Of a DNA stretch of 64,000 nucleotides, positions 46,716 through 58,385 are shown piece after piece. The position numbers were made by a program, and so were the translations under genes. The notes under the pieces are model-generated. The model did not search any database and was not told the origin of the DNA. It was given only the letters and a program-made list of their open reading frames with translations. Positions within the stretch are counted from its first letter, which is position 1. Each line of letters opens with the position of its first letter. This DNA is from Antedon bifida (Eukaryota; Echinodermata; Crinoidea; Comatulida; Antedonidae), in the NCBI GenBank assembly GCA_963402885.1, contig OY727095.1:1059001-1123000 (forward strand), written 5' to 3'.

Positions 46716-49700
46716 CTAACTCCGTAATGCTTCTAATCTTGCTTGCATTTCATCTAAATCTTCTGTTTCATCCTCACTTTCAACGCCTCCAACAGCGCCC
46801 TCTGGCTCGGGTAGTGTATCGTTTACAGCTCCAGGTGCTTCTCCTAATTTACCTGAAGTGGAAAAAAGCAACATTTATAAAAAACTACATGCATTTTAAT
46901 TTGATGATTTTAAAACCACAACACTCTTCTTTCTTTAACACTATAGGAAACATTTATACGGGGTAATTAAGGTGACAGTAGTACTCCTCCTTTTGAACAC
47001 CTTATTCAGAGGACAACCCTATCCAGGGGATTCTGTTCAGAAGACACTTTGCTGTGAAATGAATGAGGACAAGCCTATCCAGGGGATTCTGTTCAGAAGA
47101 CACTTTGCTGTGAAATGAATGAGGACAACCCTATCCAGGGGATTCTGTTCAGAAGACACTTTGCTGTGAAATGAATGAGGACAACCCTATCCAGGGGATT
47201 CTGTTCAGAAGACACTTTGCTGTGAAATGAATGAGGACAACCCTATCCAGGGGATTCTGTTCAGAAGACACTTTGCTGTGAAATGAATGAGGACAACCCT
47301 ATCCAGGGGATTCTGTTCAGAAGACACTTTGCTGTGAAATGAATGAGGACAACCCTATCCAGGGGATTCTGTTCAGAAGACACTTTGCTGTGAAATGAAT
47401 GAGGGGAAAACTCCTATTAATTTGGGTCCCTTTAATAATGGTTCTACCATATTCCATAATCCATTGATTTCTTCTTTGTTCTCATTCATTTTACTTTTCA
47501 TCCACCTATCTGTATCAATCATTCATCCACTAACCTGCTGTAATTTCAAATAGAACTTTGTCGATCTCCTCTTGTGCAGCATCCTCCAGTTCATCCTGAT
47601 CTTCTAAACTTTCAAAAGTATCTTCTATCATCTCTTCAATGATTCCAGCCTAACATCACAAACATAAAGACAAATTCCTTCCATTGTTAAATTATATTAA
47701 AGCTACGTTCACACTGAGTCCAAATTCTGGTCTGGTGACCAGTTAAAAAAATCATGAAAAATGGGTGTAATGATAATAAGAATGGATCTGTTCACACCAA
47801 GGCAATCTAACAACTTTGAAAATCAGTCAAGCATTTAGGGGCGGAGATGTTTCGAAACTAGAGGTAAACTTTTGATCTTGTCACTTAAAATTCCGTACAA
47901 AATGTATGTGTTTGGACCAAGGCGCAAACAAGTTTATCCATCCAGCCTCAGTGCGAACATACCTATGTAAATACATGTGAAACTATTCTCCAAATGTTTT
48001 TTTTTTTTTCCGGAAAGCTTCTTTTCCTCTTCTCAGATTTAATTACTGTGTGAACAAGCAAAACATTATGACTATACCTTCATCATTTCTTTTGACATCT
48101 CTGTCATGACACTCTGGATTTCACCTATTCTACAAAGTGACTGCATAGATTTCATAACTTCAGCACTTTTCTCTAATGCCCCAGACATCCGCACCATAGC
48201 TGTAAATAATCAAACAACGCTGTTTTCTTTAAAATCAAAAAATATATATTTAGATGTAAAGGAATTAACCATTAGTGAATGTATTCATTATCCTTTACCT
48301 GATATGTTTTTTTATCCTGTAAATATGTTTTTAAATTAATAACTAGTCAATCATTTTTTAATTAAATTGTTTGTATAAATATATATATTTTGTTTGTGTT
48401 ATTTATATTATTTACGTGTTTAATGCAATACTTTGTAATGTTTAGATTATTTATTTTAGATTAAAAAAGGATCCCAATGGAAATAAGCTAATTTATTTAT
48501 TTAGTTTTCTTTCCCTAGGGTCGCCCTCTCAGTAATTAAATAAAAACTGCTTTTCCGAGGGGCCCTGCGACACATTTTAACATAAAAATATAATTTTAAA
48601 ACAACTTAAACTAAACTAAAACGCTCTTTTTGGGCTATCCCTGGAAAATCTGTTATACATGTTTTTATTTGAAAGGTCAGTAAATTATGTTATCACTTTG
48701 TATGTATTTTTATGATTTTATGATTTATTTTATGATTTTCCTTCCTTTCTCTGTTCACAAGATATATATTGTTTAACTATTAAAGGTAGGATACACCATA
48801 TGATTCCAAAGGGAAATAAAGTGTGGTTGAGAATGTCTGGATGCTCGGTTGTTTTACTACAATCATCTCCTGGAGAAACAGGCACACAAATATATACACA
48901 AGATATTCTATAATAAACACAATTTGGGAGTGGTGAGTTGTAATTTTGTTAAGAAAAAGCCTGACAGTATTTGAACCCATGACCTAGGGATATCCAAAGT
49001 CAAGCTTCTTAATGACCAAATTGTATGAAGAAAAAAAAAATCACATTTAACTAAGATAAACTTTGCCTTGCCTTGAAGTTAAGTATAGTCTAATAGAATT
49101 TTGACAGTATAACTAAAGATACAGCACACTGTACTGTCTACAGAATAATCCCAATGTCACTATGAAGACTGGGTCTTTAATACTTTTCTACCACATTTAC
49201 AAATCTAGCTTACCTAGCTGATTTTTCATCTGCATGTCGACTGAATTCAGTTGTGCTTTTGAGGTGTGTAAACGTGTCACTGCTTTCTTTGAGCCTACTA
49301 TTTCTTTAGCTAAAACCGTACATACATCTTTATGTCCCTTCTTTGCAGCATCTTTTAATGATCGTTTGACCTTCGCTTCTTCTCTTTTTATTGCTTAAAA
49401 TAAAACATAAAAATATTTAAACAATTTTAATTTTACTATTTTTTATTATCATGTGACAGTCACAATCAGATAAAATATAAATAAATTGTTGGTAAACTTC
49501 AACATTATTATTATCTAAATTATATAGTTGGACTAGCACGATGTTTGGCAGAAAATATCATTTATTTATTTTTTGAGGGTTAAGTTTTGAGGGTATATGT
49601 AGATATATTTGCATTTTAAAAATGTTGTTGCCACTGTTGGCACTGTTCATTTCGACCGCCGTAAGTACATTTCAAAAGAAATCCCTCTAGGAAATGGTGA

Positions 49701-50389
49701 GAAAGAAACGATGGTAAGAAAAGTTGGTTTATGGTAACCGGAATGATCAGACAGCAATGATCCATAACATACCCATTATCTGCCTATCAAGGACCCTCTG
49801 CTGTTTTCGTAACGACGACGACCATTGTCTCACCTTAATAAATGAAAAGAAGTTTGAACAAAAATAGGTCCACTAATCGGCTGAAAATAATGCTAATCAT
49901 TAACAACTTTTTAAAGACATTTTTAAATTGTAACAAAAAATTAAAAAAATCATTTTAAAATTTTAGTTTTACTTTTGACACCTGTCATTTCTAATTCATC
50001 TTACTTTAATTATATTTTATATTTCGAAGTGTAAGGTGGTACTGTACAAAAATGCATTATGATTATAAAATATTACATTAAACAAAATAATACAAAACTC
50101 ATATGTAGTCCTAGACTAGGCTAGAACTACACCACACTCAAATTACTGAGTGTACTACCCTAGGCCTAGCTAGTACTCCTAGTAGGGCGAAGATGAGCAG
50201 GGAAGTCAGTCAGGAAACGACGATATTGCCCCAAACAAGGCCTGCTAGGTAGTATGCCTAGCTAGCTAGGGCCTAGGCCATAAACATTAGCCTAACTAAA
50301 CCTATGTATAACCTTTGATAATATTTACGGCATGAATATTTTACTTGTTCTTTTGGATCCTTCTGGGGTGTCTTTCCAAAAAGACCCAT
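46716..50389 (-). CDS. CHMP3: Charged multivesicular body protein 3 (VPS24), six exons
   Basis: Exons in transcript order: 50389-50345, 49833-49773, 49393-49214, 48199-48078, 47649-47535, 46852-46716, all in frame with GT-AG sites, 219 residues (human 222). The start 'MGLFGKTPQKDPKEQ', 'VLDRQIM', 'KRSLKDAAKKGHKDVCTVLA', 'MSKEMMKAGIIEEMIEDTFE' and 'EIDKVLFEITAGKLG' match CHMP3. The N-terminal half is basic and helical, the C-terminal half acidic, as in all ESCRT-III subunits. The last helix 'DEMQARLEALRS' fits the MIT-interacting motif that recruits VPS4. CHMP3 copolymerises with CHMP2 and CHMP4 on endosomal and other membranes for budding away from the cytosol. Only a short stretch separates this start from the stop of the next gene on the same strand (51263), and it contains a LINE remnant, so the promoter is compact. 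Confidence 0.96.
47010..47404. repeat. 56-bp minisatellite, seven copies, in CHMP3 intron 5
   Basis: Seven units of 'ggggattctgttcagaagac' followed by 'actttgctgtgaaatgaatg' and 'aggacaaccctatcca' with only one clear variant (aagcc for aaccc in an early unit). It is flanked on the left by 'gacagtagtactcctcc' and on the right by 'tttaataatggttctacca', the degraded ends of the 'TATTAAGGGGACAC' element (46970-47450). The array appears to have grown inside that element. Confidence 0.9.
47699..47966. mobile_element. Inverted-repeat element in CHMP3 intron 4
   Basis: 'aaagctacgttcacactgag' and 'ctcagtgcgaacatacct' are inverted ends over 268 bp. Internal 'ctgttcacaccaaggc' and 'gtttggaccaaggcgc' are also similar. 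No coding capacity. Confidence 0.55.
48955..49012 (-). mobile_element. tRNA-like SINE head remnant in CHMP3 intron 3
   Basis: Minus-strand 'tgggttcaaatac' (48967-48979) resembles a B box, preceded by 'agcttgactttggatatccc'. No cloverleaf is evident. Confidence 0.35.
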
Positions 50390-50884
50390 AGCTTAAAAAA
50401 CGGTTTCTTTTACGAAAAATCACACCAAAAACAAACCAGCAGCGATGACACAACAACACAACTTTGATGACTAATCGCGTTAACAATGCATCAGAATAAT
50501 TAAAAACGCGTTTACCATTGTAAAAAACAACCAGACAACACTGCGGGGTCAGCGGTTCTTCGAAATTACCGTAAACATGCGCCCTCAATGTGCTTTCCAT
50601 ATAAAAATATACGGTTAATGGTTGATTAGGCTTGAAATATTTTATTCAAATTTATGTATTATTTGTAAGATTTTAGTTTAGAAAAATAGGTTTTACTTTA
50701 ATACATTTATAATAGAAATATTAAACAAAATATAAAAACACAATTTGTATATGTTGCAACAAAACAAATTGCTTTGTTTTTTATTTAATTAAATTATCTA
50801 ATTTATTCTATGCATCTGTGTAACATATTGTAACCTTTTTCATAACTTTCATTGAATTGATGATGGTTATATACTGTATTAACA

Positions 50885-51220
50885 TTGAGAAAACACTGTA
50901 GTACACCTATTGTATTATGTCTGATGTTATTCACCCTGTCTTTGATACCCTTGTTATCTGCAGATCAGGTAGATTACTATACCCCAAAGTCAAAACAAAC
51001 AGATTTAGAAACACATATATTCCATCAGCTATCAGGTTGTATAATAGAGATTTCAAACGCTAGTTCGCTTATTACTCATGTTTCTGTTACATTTCCCTGT
51101 TTATTATTTATTTTAGTCTTGTAATTTATGTTATATTCATACTAACTTGAGTGTACCTAAGGACCCATATCTCATAACTGTATATTTTTGCCGTTGTGAC
51201 AATAAAGTTTTATCGTATCT
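50885..51220 (+). mobile_element. LINE 3' remnant between CHMP3 and the SANT-like gene
   Basis: From 50986 a frame reads 'KVKTNRFRNTYIPSAIRLYN' then RDFKR and a TAG at 51061-51063, the C-terminal signature of CR1/L2-like reverse transcriptase ORFs. The 3' part ends with 'ttgtgacaataaagttttat', a typical non-LTR tail. It is 5'-truncated, and upstream frames are interrupted. Confidence 0.65.
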
Positions 51221-51262
51221 TTATGATAATGAATTATTTAATCTTTATGAAATTATATTTGT

Positions 51263-53690
51263 TTATTGCTTTTTAATAGCGCCACTTTTAAATTCTGATA
51301 AAAAGGTGGTCATCTCATTCTGCATTTCTTGTAATTGTTCCATCTTTTTACTTAATGTTGCTATTAATTCGTCTTTCTCATCCTCCTTTCTCTTTCGTCT
51401 TTTCTTGACAACCGGCTGTTCCGCGTGACCGAGCACCTCAAGCATGGCCTCGTCGAGTACTCCTTGCGACTTTACGCCCGGCATTGTACTTTTTTTATGA
51501 AGAATTTCAGCTACACGGTTAAAATACTTAAAAGAATGTGTTCCCTCTCCACTAGCTGCAACTTTATTAAATGTAGCTAGTAAATACCGCCACCTATTGT
51601 TACACTGACACCCTGTAACTTTGTAACCGTGTTCCACCATTTTAGCGGCAACTTTGTCCCACAGACTGGACCTTGAGTACACACTCTCTGCAAACATATG
51701 TAAGTGACTTTCGTATATGTCAAGAAGCAGTTCGTTTGGTTTAACCGGCCGAAATGTGTGAAGATCGGATGCAAAAGATTTTTGATTATTTACAAATTCT
51801 GATGCTTGTGGTGAAATCGGTTGGCTACACGACGTGGGTTTCTTTACTGCTAGAGTATCAACTGTTTGAACTACTTGCGATTGTGGAATTATGGTGAACG
51901 GGTTATTAACTGGTTTTAAAATTAACGGTACAAACTGCTGCGAGGTGCTGGCTGTGTGGCCGTAGATAGTAGGAGGTTGAGGTTTGATAGCTATGGGTCG
52001 CGGTCTAGATCTTGTAGTGTTCGTAACCTTTTTATTTTTAGGTGTAATATGTTGTTCCATTTGAGGTTTGACGATTGAAACACATGAGGGCAATATAGCA
52101 TTCATGCTCTGTTTAACAATATCAGATTCTGGTCTGTCTTCAGTAATAGTACAAGCCATGTTTTCTTGAGGGGCTGGTTCTAAAAAATTAAAAGTATGAT
52201 AGATAGAAATTAAGTAGTTATATTCATATACCGTATTTATTAAAATAAACACCTGCTTTGAATAAACTCCTCTTTTTTTTTCCTTGAACAAACCAAACGA
52301 AACAGATTTTTACTGGCTTACGAAAACGAATATTTGTGTGACGTATCCGTTTTCGTAGCATTGTAAAACCTCCCTATTATTACTACAAATGATAGTCATC
52401 ATTATCCTCATCATTCCCTTTACCTCACTGATCACCCTAACCACAAAAGAATCACCAACCTGATGCCATTGTCTGTCTTAATTCTGTTGCTGTGGCAAGT
52501 ACTTCAAGAGCTTCACTGATTGGCTGATCAGCTTTGACGGTACACATTTCCTTAGTTACTAAATTGGAGATGTGGACAGCAGTGACAGATATATCAAATG
52601 AAGTATCTAATGGGCATAAAAACATTCATATTTTTGTTTATTATCACAAACCAGAGAGGAGCGCTAGTAAAATATCTGATGAGATATTTACTGTCTGGGA
52701 ATTCCAGGACTCAGATAGTTTTGGTAGAAACAAAAAAAAACTTTTCAAGAGCGCATCAATTAAATATATGATTTTCGTGCTGCGGAAGCCATTTTGCAGA
52801 TTTAAAAATCCTAAAAGAATCGCCTATGCTTATACTGTGGTGTTTTTTTCGTTGGATGTTAGGCAATCAAAAAACATTTCAATTTCAGTGATGTAGGGCA
52901 ATCTTTTAAGAACATTTGACGTTATTTTTTTTTCTTGTACGACCCTCAGATTAAAAAATTAACATGGTGTCTGGGAACCCTTTGAAACTTTGTTACAGCT
53001 CGACTGTTTTTTTGTCATCTCTGCAAGAAGAGGGCTTCCATAAATCGTGTATATGCAGTCTGTCTAACAACAATTACAAAGCCTACCATTGTTTATTGAT
53101 CCGGTGTTAAGCAAAGAGTTGCAGGCATTCTTCAATGATTCTTTATCTAAATTAAAAATAGAAAATATAGCAGTAACAATAAACAATTTGTGTGAATATT
53201 TAAAAAATGTATTGAAAAAAGTAAATAAAGTATATACCATTCTTTAGTCTCTCAGCAATATCACCCTCTGTTCCTGTAAACTGGTATTTTATGTTTACGT
53301 CAATGAGAAATGTTCTGAAAATTAAAAAAAAATAATAAAATTAAAAAAGTCATAAATATAATTTAAAAAGTTTTTAAAAATAAATAATTGCAATATTTGG
53401 CATGGATTAATTAATCACGTCGGTAATCTAGGCTATATTGTATTTAGATTTTGTAAACAAGAAACTCACTCAACTGCAGTGAAATAGCCTAGGCTATATA
53501 TTATACTATTATAGTATATAAACTGTATGTAGTGTGTAAATGTATGTAAGTACTGATGAATAATGATTGATACTCTCACCCACGTCAAAAGTAGCGGCTT
53601 GCGGCTAGTAGCTTCTATCCTAACTAAAGTCTAGGCCTACAACCAACTTCAAATCTGAGACATAAATACAACTTACTTATTATCTTCCAT
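51263..53690 (-). CDS. Myb/SANT-like (trihelix-type) DNA-binding protein, five exons
   Basis: Exons in transcript order: 53690-53677, 53314-53238, 53146-53087, 52558-52460, 52179-51263. Every join is GT-AG and in frame, giving 388 residues. Residues 1-83 (four small exons) are an unrecognised acidic to neutral module ('TFLIDVNIKYQFTGTEGD', 'QPISEALEVLATATELR'). The large last exon has a Pro/Thr/Gln-rich linker, then a Myb/SANT-like domain at about 233-315 with the three helix tryptophan/aromatic pattern ('SSLWDKVAAKMVEHGY', 'CNNRWRYLLATFNKVA', 'FKYFNRVAEIL'). A basic patch KKRRKRK (about 342-348) may serve as a nuclear signal, and a coiled coil fills about 351-380. It is likely a nuclear DNA-binding protein; target and role are unknown. 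If exons 1-4 are a separate transcript, translation could begin at the ATG at 52157-52159. Confidence 0.75.
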
Positions 53691-54318
53691 GTTGCATTTA
53701 TCACTTAATCAAAATACTTAGGGCCTAATATAAAAAAAGAAGCATGCACTGTTTTGTTTTTGTTGTCAAAAATCTAACAGTAGTGCAACAAATCTAACGC
53801 ACAACAAATCAGCCATTTGCTGATGATATCACATGATTGATAGTGTTAGTTAGTTATTCTAGAGGGCGGCAAACTGATAAATTTAGTTATCAGAGGTGTA
53901 GGGAAAGGTGGACGATCAGAATTGTGCGATAATACATATAATAATTTATATATTTCAATAGTCAACTGCGGATATAATAACTAGAAAACATTCAGGTTTT
54001 TTAGGTTGTCAAAAATGTACACCTACACCTTACATCCATAAATAAAGCAAGCAATCAACCACTAACTAACACTAAAACTAACAATGCAACACATTTTTAA
54101 CCAAATTTGTTTATAATCATATATTCTGCCCATAAAGGCCGGCCCTAATTAGCGGCGTTCTCATTACGCAATTAACAACATGGTTCAAATAATGTTGAAC
54201 ATTTAATTTCCTTCAATACAATTGGATATATAATAATAGCAGGTTGGGAAGCAACTCATATAATGGCATTTTAAAATGTGAAAAGGCGAATTCCGCTAGG
54301 TCTATAATACGCAATGCT

Positions 54319-54670
54319 ACGTACATTTCAGGCATATCTTTAGTTAATTAACATAATACAGTATTGAGATTTTGAATTCAATACATTTTCAATTTAGTTT
54401 ATCTGGTAACTAAAGTATAAGGCGTATTTCAAAAAACTATTTCTATAAAAATAATTGTGTTTTTTTCAATCATCATTATCATGTATTCTCAAAGATGCTT
54501 ACGTACATTTCAGACACATCGTTAGTATAGTTAAGAACAGTATTGAGATTTAAATCCAATTTAAATTAACTTCTAATTTCCAATTTAGTTGGTAACTAAG
54601 GCGTATTTCTACAACTTAAGTTATATGAAAATAATTGGTGTGTTTTTTTTTTATCATAGTTGTATTCAAA
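54319..54670. repeat. Diverged tandem duplication, about 180 bp
   Basis: 'tacgtacatttcaggcatat', 'acagtattgagatttt', 'ggtaactaaagtataaggcg' and 'ttctcaaagatgc' recur in the same order as 'tacgtacatttcagacacat', 'acagtattgagattta', 'ggtaactaaggcgtattt' and 'attcaaagatg'. Confidence 0.7.
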
Positions 54671-55084
54671 GATGTTTTTGTTTCGACAGTAGGACTATAA
54701 AGTATTATACTAACTGAATTCAAATGCCATTGGAAAACGTGGGCGGATAAATCGTGTTGACAACAATTTACTAGATTTATCAGCAGAAGGTCGTCTGCTA
54801 TTGTGTGGCTTGTTTCCAGTCGTTACAAACAAGCGTATTACATCAAAATACAGTCAGTGAAACCGTACAAGGAGATGTAATGGCGCAACATAGACTTACA
54901 GCGCGCGAATAATCGAGCCATACAATTATTTTTCATCATAAAAAATGAAAAAAAAAATTGAATATATTATTGAATTAAATGCATAGACATGCTATATAAT
55001 AATACATGGTGTATAAACTACACATTTTTTAAAACGTTTGAAATTTAGAATTTTTTTTTACTACATTGATAAGTCTTAATTGAA

Positions 55085-55225
55085 AACTGACCAATCAGAT
55101 TACCGGATAGTGTAGTTATGGACTACATTGACTTTTGACCAATCAGATAACTGGATTGTTGGGAAAAGTCAGCCGATCTTTTGACTGAACTTCGAGCGAA
55201 CACAGTGGTCTAAAAAAGGCAAAAT
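55085..55225 (+). promoter_or_regulatory. Candidate promoter and noncoding first exon
   Basis: Two CCAATCAG boxes (55091-55098 and 55139-55146) lie in a repeated context, followed by a purine/GC-mixed stretch and 'ggcaaaatgtgagtaaac', which holds a consensus GTGAGT donor at 55225-55230. This resembles the layout of a CCAAT-driven promoter with a short first exon. No downstream exon has been matched, so it stays a candidate. Confidence 0.25.
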
Positions 55226-56449
55226 GTGAGTAAACATAGCACTGATTTGAAGGAATATTTATAAACATTCACATAATCCAAACGCAATACAGTTCATGTA
55301 TGTGTTGGGAATATTATTTACTAAGCATGGACATTTCGCTAGGCCTAGGCCTAGTAGGTAGATTTTTATTTTCGCTCTAGCATAGGTTAGCCCTGTCGGA
55401 CTCGGGTGGTTATAGCATAGATAGACTACCTCATGCGCCTGGTGGTGTAGCCCTGTCGTCAGCCTATTTAGCCGATGCAACATTAAAATGAACAGAATAT
55501 TCATTGAGGTTTGTCATTGTTTGAATAGTGTAACGGTTGGGGGCGGGGGTGGTTGGGTTGGGTCACGCTATGAGTCGTGTATCGTCGCTTGTGACGCGTT
55601 CTGGTCGCCTCTAGGCCTACCGGTGACCCATAAATAACCCATATACTGTAGGCCTACATATTTAGTTTTGATTCCAATGAGAGTCCAAGCAAATATGTGG
55701 CAACGTACCAAAATATAAACTATGTTGGCGTTGGCCTACAACAAGTATCTAAGAGTAACTCTTCCCTGATCTAACCAATATTCCAAATATATGGCACATA
55801 TAGCATTATTGAGCCTACTATCACAACCATTGGCTCAAAGTTTTCGTCCGCAATACTAGGCACTTAGTTCATACGCAACTCTGAGCCAAATGATATCCTA
55901 ATTTTGCTCTGGAATCTACATTAATAATAACAAATTCATTATCACTTAGTTTCATTGATTCGTTGTTAGTCATTTTTGTTTAAATTGATTGCTAATAAAA
56001 TGACTAACGGCCTTTAAAGTTCAAGGGTGTATTCGGCATTCGTCATTTAAACATTCTCATACATAACGCCTAGTATTACGTACTTTTTAACATAATCAAT
56101 CTCATCGTACTAAATAAATTATTATTACTATACTAAAAAATATGGGTAGAAGCAAGATGGGCCTATACACCAGTGTTCCAACGTTATAATTGATTTAAAA
56201 TGTGAAAATAGCAATGTTATGCCATAACTGCATAACAAGCAAGCTAACGTACTTAATTTCCTATCGATACAATACTACATTGTGCTACTATTGTATTGTG
56301 ATATACAGCATAATCATAATGTAATCAATGCAATATGCTATACGGTATTATTAAACAGCAACATTGACAGCTTATGAGTTTAATATATCAACTTAGGAAC
56401 ATACAAACTATACACATAGGCTTGCTAATAAGACCTGTGCGTCTGGATT

Positions 56450-56640
56450 GTATAATGAGAGGAGCCCAGGGGAGCAGCACAATGGGATGAGGGAAAAGAG
56501 CAGCCATGAGGCTGTGGCCAGGGGATCCATGAGCTGGGGTCAGAGGAAGACTAGGGGATAGCTATGTGTATACAGGGCTGGGGCCAGGGTAGGCCTAATT
56601 GCTGGTCTAGGTACTTTCAGAAGCAGTGGGAGGGAAGGGT
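56450..56640. other. G-rich, purine-rich patch of unlike composition
   Basis: About 190 bp read like 'gaggagcccaggggagcagc', 'gaggctgtggccaggggatc' and 'agtgggagggaagggtcaat' in otherwise AT-rich DNA. No frame looks coding. It may be a foreign or gene-conversion tract, a regulatory GC patch, or a repeat with no second copy here. Confidence 0.5.
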
Positions 56641-56829
56641 CAATATGATTTATTTATTGTATTAGTCCTGTTTGATATAGTCTGTTTGCGCATTAGCAAA
56701 AGCAGCTATAGCGAGATTAAGATAGTATACGTGGTCGAATTGCCTTCGTCACATACAATTCAAAGAGTGTTAGTTACAAGAATGAACTATTAATTAAGCG
56801 GCTAATCAACGGCGGTTGTCGTCTGCTGC

Positions 56830-57019
56830 TGACGTAGCGGGAAATCACGTCGTCTGCTCCTTGATTTTCAAGTAAACCAATCAGTTGTGTTCGTGTACCG
56901 CATATAAGATGTTTAGTAGTAACGACGGTGATGCTATAGGATGAAGAAGCCCACTGAGAAATATCTTGACAACGAACCAAGCACCACTCAACCGATGCAA
57001 TGCAGCAAATTAAATCAAG
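56830..57019 (+). promoter_or_regulatory. CRE-CCAAT-TATA array followed by a possible first coding exon
   Basis: In order: TGACGTAG at 56830-56837, ATCACGTCG near 56844, CCAAT at 56877-56881, CATATAAG at 56901-56908 and ATG at 56941. The frame from that ATG reads 'MKKPTEKYLDNEPSTTQPMQ' then CSKLNQ and reaches a donor GTAATG at 57020. The spacing fits a TATA promoter with a short 5' leader and a 79-nt first exon ending in phase 1. I found no matching second exon, and the frame does not splice directly into the ankyrin exon at 59055. The minus strand also has a 91-codon ORF here, so coding direction is unsure. Confidence 0.3.
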
Positions 57020-57689
57020 GTAATGTGAAACTGCTTTTCTTAATATCATTCTTTTATTTATTTCGATAGGTTTAAATACGCCCTTTCATTATTTCTAATT
57101 AATGATAGTCATTGTTAAAACAAGCATTTCTGTTGATGACTCGGGGACTTTTTGAATCATCTCCCTGGATGTAACAATTGTTATTAGGCCTAAGTATAGT
57201 ATCTGCTGCTTTGGGATAGTATACCCTTTTACATTACGTATTATCGGAAAGCTTTATTTCCATGTTATAATTACAGGGTGGATTAATTAAATAGTATTTT
57301 GGTACATTAAAAAAAATAGATTATGATGGCATTACGTCGATACCATCTAATATAAGTGACATCCTATACAAATTCAACTAAATAATGTTATTATATTCTT
57401 GTCTGACAATTTGTCAAATAGAAAAACTAAAAACATTTAAATCAAGCCGTAACCAGGTAACCATAATATGTCTGCTCATGGTTACTTCACGTTCTGTAAA
57501 ATTTGGTTTACGAGTAAAAATATTAACGGAAAAGGCAACAAAAAGCGAAGGTAATGAGGTAACAACACTAATGTTGATAAAAATTACAAGAAGAATGATA
57601 ATATACTATGAGTGCATGCTAATAATGATAAACGGTTATTAAAATGTTGATGAGTGATATTTATGATTTTAATGACACTGATGATACAA

Positions 57690-57822
57690 AGCTTGGTTCG
57701 CACTACGGAATCAACGCAACGCAAGTAAATTGACCAATCACAAGCGACCAATCATCCAAACTATCCCTTGTGATTGGTCAAATTAATTGCTTGCGTCCTC
57801 ATGGGATTCAAAGTAAGCTTAA
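57690..57822. mobile_element. CCAAT-rich inverted-repeat MITE, copy 3
   Basis: 'aagcttggttcgcactacgg' and 'gggattcaaagtaagctt' are the ends. 'aaattgaccaatcacaagcg' faces 'cccttgtgattggtcaaatt' in the middle. It is the most symmetric of the three copies. Confidence 0.75.
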
Positions 57823-58118
57823 CGATGATGACGGCGATAATGACGCTGAGTAATAATAATAGTTCATTCTTATATAGTATTAAACTGATTATAATATTAA
57901 ATAATGACGTATGATGAAGATATAGATTACGGTGGAGGTGGTAATTACAGTAGGCCTAATATCCTGCCATTAATACTTCATAATGAAGAAATTACTTCAC
58001 CTGAAATCAAATATACCTTGTTACTGTTTATAACCAAATGAGTCTATGTGGGCGATAACTGTTTATCAAAATGACTATTGAATTTCATGTCAGGTGTATG
58101 GAAAAAATTAATCTTTGG

Positions 58119-58385
58119 CTTAAAGGGTAGCTCCGGTTTCATAATTGCTATTGTTTATCATACACCTTTGCAAGTTTATAATAACCCACTTATTTTACGA
58201 CAGCGATAAATCGAATGCTAGAAAACATTTGTTTTATTGCAATAGTTACCAATTGTCTTAAAAAACAGTAAAATTCCTAGCATCAAAGGAGTGCGGTGCT
58301 TGTTCTGCTTCACCGCTGTCTAAAAATAAGTTGGGTTGGTTATTATCAATGTTTATATATTTTAAACCTGGAACCACCCTTTAAG
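58119..58385. mobile_element. Inverted-repeat element, 'GTAGCTCCGGGTTT' family, copy 2
   Basis: 'cttaaagggtagctccggtt' and 'aacctggaaccaccctttaa' are imperfect inverted ends over about 267 bp. Related to 35415-35722. Confidence 0.6.

Noticed and set aside
46727-46966. A 79-codon plus ORF rich in leucine
   Set aside because: It is the antisense of CHMP3 exon 6, whose frame is conserved.
52534-52896. A 120-codon plus ORF
   Set aside because: It begins antisense to exon 4 of the SANT-like gene and runs into its intron; no domain or splice support.
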